The notes under the pieces are model-generated. The model did not search any database. It had not been told where the DNA came from and was given only the letters and a program-made list of their open reading frames with translations. From Alphaproteobacteria bacterium (GTDB lineage Bacteria > Pseudomonadota > Alphaproteobacteria > Rhizobiales > JAKIUO01): a stretch of DNA of 64,000 bases. How positions within the stretch are numbered: position 1 is the stretch's first letter; each line of letters starts with the position of its first letter. The translations under genes were made by a program, and so were the position numbers. Of this stretch, positions 28,822 through 39,067 are shown piece by piece. The stretch is from positions 1-64,000 of the forward strand of contig JAJRQA010000228.1 in assembly GCA_024280475.1 (NCBI GenBank). Reading direction: 5' to 3'.

Positions 28822-30477
28822 ATGTCTTACCTTTTACACCCGTTAAAACGCCAATATATTGTCTGGACACTGTCTGTTTCACTAACGATCTTGTTGTTTG
28901 GACTAGCTTTTATTTACCCGGACTGGAAATATATATTAGGAATTCCAGCCCTTATGACCCTCGCGCTCAGCCTGCTCGGACTGCAAGACTATACGCAAAC
29001 CGGTCGCAGTATTTTGCGCAATTATCCCATCGCCGCTCATCTGCGCTTTTTGCTTGAAGATATCAGGCCCGAAATCAGGCAATATTTTATCGAAGGCGAC
29101 AAGGAAGGAACCCCCTTTAGCCGCGACAAGAGATCAATTGTCTATCAACGCGCCAAAAACCAGCTCGATAAGCGCCCCTTTGGCACTCAATATGATGTCT
29201 ATAAAGAAGGCTATGAATGGCTCAACCATTCGATGGCGCCAAAGCCGGTGGCCAGCAAACCTTTTCGCGTCACCATTGGCGGGCCTTACTGCAAACAACC
29301 CTACAGCTCGTCAATCCTCAATATTTCCGCCATGAGCTTTGGATCATTAAGCGCCAATGCCATCATGGCCCTCAATGAAGGTGCCAAGCTTGGCTGCTTT
29401 GCCCATGATACCGGCGAAGGCGGCGTTAGCAAATATCACGAAAAATATGGCGGCGATCTAATCTGGGAGATCGGTTCAGGCTATTTTGGCTGCAATGATG
29501 GCGATGGCAAATTCTCGCGTGATCGCTTCATAAAAACCGCCGCGCTCGATCAGGTCAAAATGATCGAAATCAAACTGTCGCAAGGGGCCAAACCCGGACA
29601 TGGCGGCGTCCTGCCAAAAGCCAAGATAACCGCAGAAATCGCCGAAGCCAGAGGCATTTCGCGCGACCGGGACTGTGTTTCTCCCGCTTACCACTCGGCT
29701 TTTTCAACGCCTCTCGAACTTATAGAATTTATTGCCGAATTACGGACCCTTAGCAAAGGCAAACCAATCGGTTTCAAATTATGTATTGGCCACCCTTGGG
29801 AATTTGCGGCCATTTGCAAAGCAATGATTGAAACCGGTGTGACCCCCGATTTTATCGTCATCGATGGAGCTGAAGGCGGCACCGGAGCAGCGCCGCTGGA
29901 ATTTACCGACCATATGGGCATGCCCATGCGTGAGGGGCTATCCTATGTGCATAATATGCTGATCGGCCTTGATCTGCGCGATCATATCAAGCTGGGCACC
30001 AGCGGAAAAATCGCTTCTGGTTTCGATATGGCCCGCGCCATGGCGCTTGGCGCAGACTGGTGTAATTCGGCGCGCGCCTTCATGTTTGCGCTTGGCTGTA
30101 TTCAATCGCAACATTGCCATACGGATGAGTGTCCTGTTGGCGTTGCCACTCAAAACGCCAGCCGCGCACGCGCCATAGTGGTGGAACGCAAATCCAAACG
30201 GGTCGCCAATTATCAAAAAGCCACCGTCAAAGCGCTGGCTGAACTGGTAGCCTCTGCCGGGCTGGAACATCCCACGCAATTTACCCGCGATCATTTTGCA
30301 GTACGCACAGCCCGCGACAAGGTGGAATCTCTCGCCGATCTTTTCCCTCGCATCCTGCCTGGCGCAATATTGGCCGGAGACGCCTTGCCGTTTTTCATGA
30401 AGGCCTATGATATGGCGGACTCCAACAGCTTTTTGGCCCGCGAAGTCACCCCGATAAAAATAGTGGAATCGGCATAG
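28822..30477 (+). CDS. FMN-binding glutamate synthase family protein with N-terminal TM helices
   Basis: 'KPGHGGVLPKAKITAEIAEARG', 'DFIVIDGAEGGTGAAPLEFTDHMGMPM', 'CHTDECPVGVATQ'; ORF-track start 28777. Confidence 0.92.
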   Translation: MSYLLHPLKRQYIVWTLSVSLTILLFGLAFIYPDWKYILGIPALMTLALSLLGLQDYTQTGRSILRNYPIAAHLRFLLEDIRPEIRQYFIEGDKEGTPFSRDKRSIVYQRAKNQLDKRPFGTQYDVYKEGYEWLNHSMAPKPVASKPFRVTIGGPYCKQPYSSSILNISAMSFGSLSANAIMALNEGAKLGCFAHDTGEGGVSKYHEKYGGDLIWEIGSGYFGCNDGDGKFSRDRFIKTAALDQVKMIEIKLSQGAKPGHGGVLPKAKITAEIAEARGISRDRDCVSPAYHSAFSTPLELIEFIAELRTLSKGKPIGFKLCIGHPWEFAAICKAMIETGVTPDFIVIDGAEGGTGAAPLEFTDHMGMPMREGLSYVHNMLIGLDLRDHIKLGTSGKIASGFDMARAMALGADWCNSARAFMFALGCIQSQHCHTDECPVGVATQNASRARAIVVERKSKRVANYQKATVKALAELVASAGLEHPTQFTRDHFAVRTARDKVESLADLFPRILPGAILAGDALPFFMKAYDMADSNSFLAREVTPIKIVESA

Positions 30478-30489
30478 ACGCAAGCACCC

Positions 30490-30906
30490 ATGACCACCCT
30501 GCTCTCGCTATTTTTTGGTGCGTTTCTGGCCGCAACCATTTTACCGTTTTCATCGGAAATCATGCTGGTGGCGGCACTAAAAACTGGTGAGGTCTCGACG
30601 CCAGCTTTGGTTTTTATCGCCACGCTAGGCAATGTTCTGGGAGCATTGGTCAATTGGTTTTTAGGCGGATATCTGCTTCACTGGCGCGACAAAAAATTCT
30701 TTCCGTTCAGCCAGAACCAATTAGACAAGGCCTCCAACCGTTTTCAAAAATACGGATTATGGTCTTTGCTACTGGCATGGGTTCCGATCATCGGCGACCC
30801 CCTGACTTTTATAGCAGGCATCCTATCGGTGCGCCTCGCGCCCTTTCTCGTTCTTGTCACCATCGGCAAAGCGGCACGCTATATTTTTATCGGCTGGCTT
30901 GTCTAA
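30490..30906 (+). CDS. YqaA/DedA-like small membrane protein
   Basis: 'FFGAFLAATILPFSSEIMLVAALKTGEVSTPALVFIATLGNVLGALVNWFLGGYLL'. Confidence 0.87.
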   Translation: MTTLLSLFFGAFLAATILPFSSEIMLVAALKTGEVSTPALVFIATLGNVLGALVNWFLGGYLLHWRDKKFFPFSQNQLDKASNRFQKYGLWSLLLAWVPIIGDPLTFIAGILSVRLAPFLVLVTIGKAARYIFIGWLV

Positions 30907-31038
30907 TGACCTTGCCGGTCGGGCATCCTGCGCGGACGGCGTTGGGGACTAGCCCCCAAACCCCAATATTTTAAAATTGGGTTCCAAGGGATCATCCCTT
31001 GGTGCCAGCTGCAAAGCTGCCTGACCGACGAGGTCATT
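30905..31038. repeat. Dispersed intergenic palindromic repeat, copy B, with inverted ends
   Basis: AATGACCTTGCCGGTCGGGCA ... TGCCTGACCGACGAGGTCATT; core GTTGGGGACTAGCCCCCAAACCCC. Confidence 0.85.
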
Positions 31039-31693
31039 ATTTTCGCGCTCCAAAAATCGCCGACCCGACCCGTATATATGTAGCGCCCAAGGCAATCGCA
31101 GTGTCAAAATCCGCGCTCATGCCCATGGATGTCTTTTTAAGACCCAGCTCGTCGGCGATTTTTTTCAGCAGCGCAAAATGCAAAGCTGCTTCCTCGTCGA
31201 CTGGCGGGATGCACATAAGCCCCGCGATCGTCAATCCCAACTCGTTTTGGCAAAAGCTGACAAACTCTTTTGTCTCCAAAGGATCAATGCCAGCTTTTTG
31301 AGGCTCCTGTCCGGTATTGACCTGGATAAGCAATTCCATCTGCTTGCCTTGCTTGTCGATCTCTTTTTTCAGCGCCCGTGCTATTTTTTCGCTGTCCACC
31401 GTATGAATGACATCAAACAAGGCCACCGCATCCCCCGCCTTGTTGGATTGCAAGGGACCGATCAAATGCAATTCAATATCGCTATATTTGTCCCGCAACG
31501 AGGGCCATTTCCCCTGCGCTTCTTGCACACGGTTTTCGCCAAACAAACGATGACCAGCCTCAAGCACAGGCATAATTGCGCCGCGATCAAATCGCTTGCT
31601 AACGGCAATCAGCTCGACTTCGCCGCGCAAGCGACCAGCTTCCTTGCAAGCCAAACCCATCTGTTCTTTTACATTTTCAAGTCCGTGGCTCAT
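31037..31693 (-). CDS. YggS/PROSC family pyridoxal phosphate homeostasis protein
   Basis: 'MSHGLENVKEQMGLACKEAGRLRGEVELIAVSKRFD', 'LHLIGPLQSNKAGDAVALFDVIHTVDS', 'SMGMSADFDTAIALGATYIRVGSAIFG'. Confidence 0.95.
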   Translation of the reverse strand: MSHGLENVKEQMGLACKEAGRLRGEVELIAVSKRFDRGAIMPVLEAGHRLFGENRVQEAQGKWPSLRDKYSDIELHLIGPLQSNKAGDAVALFDVIHTVDSEKIARALKKEIDKQGKQMELLIQVNTGQEPQKAGIDPLETKEFVSFCQNELGLTIAGLMCIPPVDEEAALHFALLKKIADELGLKKTSMGMSADFDTAIALGATYIRVGSAIFGARK

Positions 31694-31711
31694 TTGATAC
31701 CCCTTCATGTC

Positions 31712-31803
31712 TTTGCAGACGGCATTGGGGACAAGTCCCCAAACCCCATCACTTAATATGGGGATGAAAGGAGCTCGCCCTTTTCTGCTCGCCGCATAGG
31801 CGA
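31712..31803. repeat. Dispersed intergenic palindromic repeat, copy C
   Basis: GCAGACGGCATTGGGGACAAGTCCCCAAACCCCAT...CTGCTCGCCGCATAGGCG. Confidence 0.75.
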
Positions 31804-31896
31804 TTTCTTGTTTCTTTTTGCCCTCCTCTCTCTTGACCGGCAAGGCTTTTTTGTCCTTGATGGCCCACAGATAAAAAACAACAGGAAACGAACAAC

Positions 31897-34503
31897 ATGG
31901 CGAACGAGCGCTATAACGCACCGGTACGCGAAAAGCATTGGCAAAAAGTCTGGAAAGACCAAAAAACCTTCAAGACTGCCAATGAGGACGCCCGGCCAAA
32001 ATATTATGTGCTTGAGATGTTCCCCTACCCTTCTGGCCGTATTCATATGGGCCATGTACGTAATTACGCGATGGGCGATGTGGTGGCGCGTTTCAAGCGA
32101 GCCAAGGGCTTTAATGTACTGCATCCCATGGGTTGGGACGCATTTGGCATGCCGGCCGAAAACGCTGCCATGCAACGAAAGGTACATCCAGGTGTTTGGA
32201 CGTATCAAAATATTGCCGCCATGCGCTCACAGCTAAAAATGCTTGGACTTTCTCTTGATTGGGACCGCGAATTCGCCACATGCGATGTCGCTTATTATCA
32301 TCAGCAACAAACACTGTTTCTGGATTTTCTCAAAAAAGATCTGGCCTATCGGCGCTCTAGCAAAGTCAATTGGGACCCCGTGGATAATACGGTGCTTGCC
32401 AATGAACAAGTGATCGATGGCAAGGGCTGGCGTTCGGGCGCAGTTGTGGAACAGCGCGAGTTAACGCAATGGTTTTTCCGCATCACGCAATTTGCCGACG
32501 ACTTGCAAGCCAGCCTCGATACACTGGATCGCTGGCCAGAAAAAGTGCGGGTCATGCAGAAAAACTGGATCGGTAAAAGTGAAGGTGCTCTTGTGCGCTT
32601 CGCGCTTGATGAAAAAAATCGCCCGGATGGATTTTCGCAGATCGAAGTTTTCACAACCCGCCCCGACACATTGTTTGGCGCGAGTTTTTGCGGCCTCTCC
32701 CCCGGTCATCCACTGGCCCTTGAACTAGCCAAAACCAACCTCGAACTCAAAACCTTCGTCAAAGAGTGCGAGCGTGCCGGTAACACCCAGGAAGAAATCG
32801 ATACCGCCGAAAAACGGGGCTTTGATACCGGCCTTACTGTCACGCACCCACTTGATGATAGCTGGCAAATTCCCGTTTATGTCGCCAATTTTATTCTCAT
32901 GGACTATGGCACCGGCGCTATTTTTGGCTGCCCCGCTCATGACCAGCGCGATTTGGATTTCGCCCGCAAATATGACCTGGATGTCACGCCAGTTGTCGTA
33001 CCGTCCAACGAGGATGTTAAAACATTCCAGATCGAAGATGAGGCCTATACGGGTCCCGGCAAGCTGGCCAATTCGCGATTTCTTAATGGTAAGAGCGTTG
33101 AGGATGCGAAAAAAGCGGTTATCGATAAGCTGGATGAAACCGGCCGCGCAGATCGCCAGACACAATATCGTTTGCGCGACTGGGGGATTTCTCGCCAGCG
33201 TTATTGGGGCTGCCCTATTCCTATCATTCATTGCAAAAAATGCGATATCGTGCCGGTTCCGACCAAAGACCTGCCGGTCAAGCTGCCGGACGATGTTAGT
33301 TTTGACAAGCCGGGTAATCCCCTTGATCACCATCCCACCTGGAAAAATGTTGCATGTCCCTCATGTGGAGCAGATGCTGTGCGCGAAACCGACACCATGG
33401 ACACCTTTGTTGATAGCTCCTGGTATTATGCACGTTTTTGCTCACCCAAAGCAGATGTGCCCGTAGAACGCGAAGCCGTTGATAAATGGCTGCCAGTGGA
33501 TCAATATATTGGCGGCGTTGAACATGCCATCTTGCATCTGTTATATTCACGCTTTTTTGCCAGAGCCATGTGCGAGACAGGGCATCTTGGTATTAGTGAA
33601 CCTTTTGCTGGCTTGTTTACACAAGGCATGGTCAATCACGAGACTTATCAAGATAAAGACGGCGCCTGGCTGGCCCCGGTAGATGTACGCATTGAGGGAG
33701 ATGGCAATGAGCGCAAGGCTGTCCACGACAAGACGGGGGAACCGGTGACCATCGGCTCCATCGAGAAAATGTCGAAATCAAAGCATAATGTCGTCGACCC
33801 TGACGATATTATCACCCATTACGGCGCAGATACCGCACGCTGGTTCATGCTGTCTGATAGCCCTCCCGAGCGCGATGTCATCTGGACCGATGCTGGGGCC
33901 GAGGGAGCTTGGCGCTTTGTTCATCGGATATCGCGTCTTGTCGATGATGGCCTCGAACTCATGGCCGACCATAATGCTCTCGAACCGCCTGAAATTAGCA
34001 AAAAAGCTGTTGAATTACGCCGCAACGCTCATAAAGCCCTGCAAGCCGTTGGCACCGACATTGAGAGCCTTCGTTTCAATCGTGCTGTCGCGCAAATATA
34101 CGAGTTTACCAACCATATTACGACAGCGCTCAAGAGCTTTGATCGCAGCAATGAAGGTGAAGCTTTTGCCCTTCGCGAGGCCTTTACCTTCCTCACTCAG
34201 ATGTTTGGGCCCATGATGCCCCACCTGGCAGAGGATTGCTGGGCGCGGCTGCAATACAACACTCTGCTGGTTGATTCGCCCTGGCCGACCCCAATTGAGG
34301 CCCTTCTCATTGACGAAACGATCAAGATTGCCGTACAAGTAAACGGTAAGCGCAGGGATGAATTGACCATTCCAATTGGTGCGGCCAATGACGTCATTGA
34401 AAAAGCGGCCCTCGAATTGGAAAATGTCAAACGATCGATTGGGGACAAAAAGGTAAGAAAAGTCATCATTGTTCCACAAAGGATCGTTAATATTGTCATA
34501 TGA
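31897..34503 (+). CDS. leuS: Leucyl-tRNA synthetase
   Basis: '[21 protein letters not shown]', '[16 protein letters not shown]'. Confidence 0.98.
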   Translation: MANERYNAPVREKHWQKVWKDQKTFKTANEDARPKYYVLEMFPYPSGRIHMGHVRNYAMGDVVARFKRAKGFNVLHPMGWDAFGMPAENAAMQRKVHPGVWTYQNIAAMRSQLKMLGLSLDWDREFATCDVAYYHQQQTLFLDFLKKDLAYRRSSKVNWDPVDNTVLANEQVIDGKGWRSGAVVEQRELTQWFFRITQFADDLQASLDTLDRWPEKVRVMQKNWIGKSEGALVRFALDEKNRPDGFSQIEVFTTRPDTLFGASFCGLSPGHPLALELAKTNLELKTFVKECERAGNTQEEIDTAEKRGFDTGLTVTHPLDDSWQIPVYVANFILMDYGTGAIFGCPAHDQRDLDFARKYDLDVTPVVVPSNEDVKTFQIEDEAYTGPGKLANSRFLNGKSVEDAKKAVIDKLDETGRADRQTQYRLRDWGISRQRYWGCPIPIIHCKKCDIVPVPTKDLPVKLPDDVSFDKPGNPLDHHPTWKNVACPSCGADAVRETDTMDTFVDSSWYYARFCSPKADVPVEREAVDKWLPVDQYIGGVEHAILHLLYSRFFARAMCETGHLGISEPFAGLFTQGMVNHETYQDKDGAWLAPVDVRIEGDGNERKAVHDKTGEPVTIGSIEKMSKSKHNVVDPDDIITHYGADTARWFMLSDSPPERDVIWTDAGAEGAWRFVHRISRLVDDGLELMADHNALEPPEISKKAVELRRNAHKALQAVGTDIESLRFNRAVAQIYEFTNHITTALKSFDRSNEGEAFALREAFTFLTQMFGPMMPHLAEDCWARLQYNTLLVDSPWPTPIEALLIDETIKIAVQVNGKRRDELTIPIGAANDVIEKAALELENVKRSIGDKKVRKVIIVPQRIVNIVI

Positions 34504-34573
34504 CATGCGATGATTTCAGGACAAACGATCAGTGCTTAAGCTGGCTGGGTCGAAGATGATATAGAAAAAAGAT

Positions 34574-34612
34574 CAACGGCAAGGGGTCTCCCCTCACCGT
34601 TTTGACTTTTGG
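34574..34612 (+). terminator. Possible rho-independent terminator
   Basis: CAACGGCAAGGGGTCTCCCCTCACCGTTTTGACTTTT stem plus T-rich tail after leuS. Confidence 0.45.
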
Positions 34613-34615
34613 GGA

Positions 34616-35158
34616 ATGGGTTTTATGGCCGGAAAGCAGAATGCCATAGTGAGCACTTTGAACAAACTCAAAACAATAGGCGCATTTCTCATATTTGCCC
34701 TGTTACTGGGTGCTTGTCGTCCTATGTATGGTGAAACCAGCATGGGATCCCAGACTGTCACTGAGCTTTCCTCCATTGAAATCAATAACCTACCCGGACG
34801 TGTCGGCCAAAAAATACGCAATGAGCTTATCTTCTTGTTCACCGGCGGCAATCATCCTAGCCAGCCTAAATACAAGCTTGAAATTGTCTACCGGGAATCT
34901 GTATTGGGCGTTTTGTTTAAAAGAACAGATGATGCAGCAGGCAAGATCTATTCACTTGACGTGACATTTACACTGCGCGATATCGACGGAAAAACAGAAT
35001 TGACGAAAGGTCGTAGTCACGCCCGCGCCGCCTTCGACAAGCATAAATCTACCTATTCCAATATCCGCGCCGAACGTGATGCAAAAAACCGCGCTGCAAA
35101 AGATATTGCAAAAGATATCACAACCAGATTAGCGGCCTATATTTCCAGTAATCGCTAG
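34616..35158 (+). CDS. lptE: LPS-assembly lipoprotein LptE
   Basis: Lipobox-like 'ALLLGACRPMYG', position between leuS and holA. Confidence 0.85.
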   Translation: MGFMAGKQNAIVSTLNKLKTIGAFLIFALLLGACRPMYGETSMGSQTVTELSSIEINNLPGRVGQKIRNELIFLFTGGNHPSQPKYKLEIVYRESVLGVLFKRTDDAAGKIYSLDVTFTLRDIDGKTELTKGRSHARAAFDKHKSTYSNIRAERDAKNRAAKDIAKDITTRLAAYISSNR

Positions 35159-35169
35159 GTTCAGGATTT

Positions 35170-36192
35170 ATGGTCGCGATCAAATCCCACCAATCTGACA
35201 AGATTATCAATAGTCCCCAAAAAGGCATGCATGCCTACTTGTTCTATGGCACGGATGAAGGTCGTATCAGTGAAAACGCTGCCATATTAGCCAAAAAATG
35301 GTCTGCAAAACACGGCGATGGCGGCGAAGTGATTCAAATAGATGACCGCACTATTGCTGACAATCCCGATATTGTGGCTATAGAAGTGCGTTCTGTCTCG
35401 ATGTTTGGCGGCTTTTCTGTTATCCGTCTGATGCTAAGCAATCGCATCAAGCCAGAGCTGATTGGCGAGCTGATCGCCCTTGAACCACAAAATCTAATCA
35501 TTCTGGAAGCTGGAAATCTCAAACCATCTTCCGCCATGCGCAAGCTGTTTGAAAAATCTAAAGTCGCTGCTGCCATCCCCTGCTTTCCGGATGAAGCCCG
35601 CGATATTACCGGATTGATCCAGGAAGAATTGACAGACAAGGGTACCAATATATCATCGCAGGCGCGTAATTTACTGACCGCCAGCCTTGGATCAGATCGC
35701 GGTATATCACGCCAGGAACTTATAAAACTGGCCCTTTACGCTCATGACAAACCGCAAATCGAAATTGAGGATATTGAGCGGATTATTGGCGACAGCTCAC
35801 AGCTCGCCTACGATCAGTTGATCACACTCATAATGACCGGACAAGGCACTGCCGCCTTGTCAAAGCTTGATCGCTTGCTGGCATCAGGTTTAACAAATGC
35901 AGGCCTCACCACCCTTCTTGGCCGCCATCTCTCGCGTCTTTACAAATTACGCGCATTAATGGAAAGCGGCCGTCAAGCAAATGATGCGATCAATGCTTTG
36001 CGGCCCCCGGTTCACTTTAAGCAACGCGATGCCATGGTGCAGCAAGTTATGAAATTGAAACTGCCAGTGTTGAAAAAAGCCATTCATCTCGTGCAGGAAA
36101 CTGTAGCTCGTACGCGCTTGCAATCCGCCTTCGAGCGTATGTCGACAGAACGCATGATCTTGATTTTATCGAAAATGTCGAGCAGCCGCTAA
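35170..36192 (+). CDS. holA: DNA polymerase III subunit delta
   Basis: 'AYLFYGTDEGRISENAAIL', order leuS-lptE-holA. Confidence 0.93.
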   Translation: MVAIKSHQSDKIINSPQKGMHAYLFYGTDEGRISENAAILAKKWSAKHGDGGEVIQIDDRTIADNPDIVAIEVRSVSMFGGFSVIRLMLSNRIKPELIGELIALEPQNLIILEAGNLKPSSAMRKLFEKSKVAAAIPCFPDEARDITGLIQEELTDKGTNISSQARNLLTASLGSDRGISRQELIKLALYAHDKPQIEIEDIERIIGDSSQLAYDQLITLIMTGQGTAALSKLDRLLASGLTNAGLTTLLGRHLSRLYKLRALMESGRQANDAINALRPPVHFKQRDAMVQQVMKLKLPVLKKAIHLVQETVARTRLQSAFERMSTERMILILSKMSSSR

Positions 36193-36422
36193 GAGCTCCA
36201 GGGGTATGAATATCAATATTTTGCTCGGATTGCCTGACAATATGGACGCAAAATAAGCGACCGTATAAAGCGTTAAAATCCAAATTTAAAAGACAAAATC
36301 TGTCGATTTACCGGACATGATTATCGGCTCAATTCAATTTGTCAGAAAATTGGCTCCACTCAGCGTGAAAGGTCGAGAGAACTTTCCCGATAACATGTCT
36401 TTTGCTAACAAATCACCCTTGA

Positions 36423-37343
36423 TCAGTTTGAATATTTCTTGGTCAATCGAAGATATAGATCGTCAAACTGATCAAGGGTTTTGTATTTCACCCTGATTTC
36501 GCCGCTTTGACCGTTGCCCTTGCGAATATTGACAACCAGGCCCAGCATATCAGCCAACTCTTTTTGCACCGCGAGCGTATCGGCATCAAATTCAGTCAAT
36601 ATATCATCATCATTACTAGGCTTTTGAGCCTTATCTTGAACCATCGCTTCAACCTGGCGCACGCTCAAGCCTTTTTCAACGATCAATCTTGCCAGTGTTT
36701 CCGCGTCCGAGTGACCAATAAGCGCACGGCCATGACCGGCGCTAATGGCGCCTTCGCGTAACAAAATCTGGACGGTATCAGGAAGCTTTAATAGGCGTAG
36801 TGTGTTGGTCAGATGAGAACGGCTCTTACCAATGATTTTGGCCAATTCTTCTTGATTATAGCCAAATTGCTCAACAAGCTCGCGATAACCAAAAGCTTCT
36901 TCAATGGCATTGAGATCGGAGCGCTGAACATTTTCGATGATCGCCAGTTCGAGAACTTCCTGATCGCCAAGTTCGCGAACAAGAATAGGAACCTGATGAA
37001 CACCGGCTTGTTGCGCTGCTCGCCAACGTCTCTCCCCTGCCACCAGTTCATAGCCTTTGCCATCTGGAGCTGGGCGCACGATCAATGGCTGTACAATGCC
37101 GCGTTGTTTGATGGAACTTGCCAGCTCATCCAATTCAACCGGCGAAAAGGTTTTACGCGGATTGAAGGGGCTGGCATGAACAGTGTCGATGGGGACAAGT
37201 TTGTGGCCTTCTTCGCGCAGGCCGACAACCGGATTATTATTGACAATAGTAACCGGTTGAACCGGCGGGTTCATCCCTGTGGTGTCCCCGATTAAAGATG
37301 CCAGTCCCCTGCCGAGCCTCGATTTATTGTCTGACGTTGCCAT
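36423..37343 (-). CDS. parB: Chromosome partitioning protein ParB
   Basis: 'SRLGRGLASLIGD', 'NPRKTFSPVELDELASSIKQRGIVQPLIVRP', 'YELVAGERRWRAAQQAG'. Confidence 0.97.
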   Translation of the reverse strand: MATSDNKSRLGRGLASLIGDTTGMNPPVQPVTIVNNNPVVGLREEGHKLVPIDTVHASPFNPRKTFSPVELDELASSIKQRGIVQPLIVRPAPDGKGYELVAGERRWRAAQQAGVHQVPILVRELGDQEVLELAIIENVQRSDLNAIEEAFGYRELVEQFGYNQEELAKIIGKSRSHLTNTLRLLKLPDTVQILLREGAISAGHGRALIGHSDAETLARLIVEKGLSVRQVEAMVQDKAQKPSNDDDILTEFDADTLAVQKELADMLGLVVNIRKGNGQSGEIRVKYKTLDQFDDLYLRLTKKYSN

Positions 37344-37410
37344 CGTTACATTCCCTAATTACCGCTTGTTTATTCTGACAACATACTGGTTAACCATTTG
37401 TTAATATTGG

Positions 37411-38268
37411 TTACTTTACTGCACGCAGCGCTGGAGGCTGCTCCAATCCACGCTCGTTTTGAAGAATTTCTTTCGCCAGCTCAATATAAGCCTGACTACC
37501 AGACGCTTGCAGATCATACAGCAATACCGGTTTACCAAAGGATGGTGCTTCAGACACTTTGACATTGCGCGGGATTACCGCATTATAAAGTTTGTCGCCG
37601 AACACCGATGATACCTCTGACGCCACTGTCTTGGATAGTTTGGTGCGCTCGTCAACCATGGTCAATACAATGCCCATAATCTCCAGCGTTGGATTGAGCA
37701 GTTTGCGAAACTCCTCGATTGAATTGGTCAATTGGGACAGACCTTCAAGCGCAAAAAACTCTGCCTGTACGGGCACCAATACAGATTGTGCCGCCGCCAT
37801 TGCATTAATCGTCAGTAGGTTAAAGCTCGGTGGACAATCAATAATGATATAGTCAAATGGCTTGGTATCGCTGCCCGTATTAATCTGGATATTCTTGATC
37901 AGTTCAATCGCCTGCTTTAATCGAAATGAGCGATCTTGCGTGTTAGCCAATTCATTTTCAACTCCCAGCAAATCAAGAGTCGAGGGCATCAGCAACAGAC
38001 CAGGCACAGCGGTCGCAAGTAGCGATTGCGAGACAATATTGGGATCCATCAACACATCAAATGTCGATATTTTACGATCATCATGATGAATACCAAGGCC
38101 CGTTGAGGCATTACCCTGAGGATCCATATCAATGATCAAGACACATTGACCGATCGCAGCCATAGCCGTACCAAGATTGATAGCGGTGGTGGTTTTACCG
38201 ACCCCGCCCTTTTGGTTCGCCACTGCCAGAATACGCGGGGCCGACAAATTAGAATTAGTTCCAGACAT
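37411..38268 (-). CDS. parA: Chromosome partitioning ATPase ParA
   Basis: 'ILAVANQKGGVGKTTTAINLGTAMAAIGQCVLIIDMDPQGNASTGLG'. Confidence 0.97.
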   Translation of the reverse strand: MSGTNSNLSAPRILAVANQKGGVGKTTTAINLGTAMAAIGQCVLIIDMDPQGNASTGLGIHHDDRKISTFDVLMDPNIVSQSLLATAVPGLLLMPSTLDLLGVENELANTQDRSFRLKQAIELIKNIQINTGSDTKPFDYIIIDCPPSFNLLTINAMAAAQSVLVPVQAEFFALEGLSQLTNSIEEFRKLLNPTLEIMGIVLTMVDERTKLSKTVASEVSSVFGDKLYNAVIPRNVKVSEAPSFGKPVLLYDLQASGSQAYIELAKEILQNERGLEQPPALRAVK

Positions 38269-38374
38269 GAAAAGATCCCTTTCCATTCATAATTGTTGAG
38301 CTAACGTCCGGTCTTGCAGGTGCGGATGGAACTATCCTGCGCTAAATTTAAACAAGACAATAGTATCCGCTCAC

Positions 38375-39046
38375 TTATACGTCTCTACGCACCAGGTTTT
38401 TGACTTCCAAAATACATCCATCGGTACTGGTACAACTTGCTAACTGCCTTTGCACAAACGTCCAATTTTGTTCGGCCAGCTCAATCTCGGAGGCGACTTC
38501 GCGCCCCTTAAAAAAATAAGCAACCGTCTCATCGCTAAAAAGGGGCTCACTTAGAGTGAGCAAACCATCAAGCGATGCCAGAGCTCGCGCACTGATAATA
38601 CTAAACTGCTTGCCTTGCAGGGCGCAGGCATAGTCTTCAACGCGTTCATTGCAGATTTCCACAGGCAAGTGCAAATGCCTCACCACATCTGACAAAAAAG
38701 CACATTTTCTACCATTACTCTCAACAAGGTGGAATTGATAATCGAAATCTGGCGATAACATGATGGCAGCGACAAGACCGGGGAAACCAGCCCCACTGCC
38801 CATATCAAGCCAAATCCCACTCTTTTTGACCGAATCACTTTCCCTTAGTATATCTACAATTTGCGCACTGTCACCAACATGTCGATGCCAAACCTCATCA
38901 ATCGTCGATGGAGCGACGAGATTCACAGCTTTTTGCCATTTTCTCAACAGCTCAACATAGAGGTCCAACCGCTCCAATGTTTCACGTGAAACATTGAATA
39001 GCGAAGCGAACTGTTGTGGCCCCGTTATCACGGTTATCTGCTTCAT
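38375..39046 (-). CDS. rsmG: 16S rRNA (guanine527-N7)-methyltransferase
   Basis: 'WLDMGSGAGFPGLVAAIML', 'ISARALASLDGLLTLSEPLF'; position in par/gid cluster. Confidence 0.95.
   Translation of the reverse strand: MKQITVITGPQQFASLFNVSRETLERLDLYVELLRKWQKAVNLVAPSTIDEVWHRHVGDSAQIVDILRESDSVKKSGIWLDMGSGAGFPGLVAAIMLSPDFDYQFHLVESNGRKCAFLSDVVRHLHLPVEICNERVEDYACALQGKQFSIISARALASLDGLLTLSEPLFSDETVAYFFKGREVASEIELAEQNWTFVQRQLASCTSTDGCILEVKNLVRRDV
38975..38996. promoter_or_regulatory. parS-type site 1
   Basis: CAATGTTTCACGTGAAACATTG, perfect 22-bp palindrome inside rsmG 5' end. Confidence 0.93.
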
Positions 39047-39067
39047 GTTTTTTGAACCCGTTCTTGC

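Noticed and set aside
29938-30483. 181-aa minus ORF over the glutamate-synthase-like gene (also 32725..33333 over leuS)
   Set aside because: Antisense shadows of confident genes.
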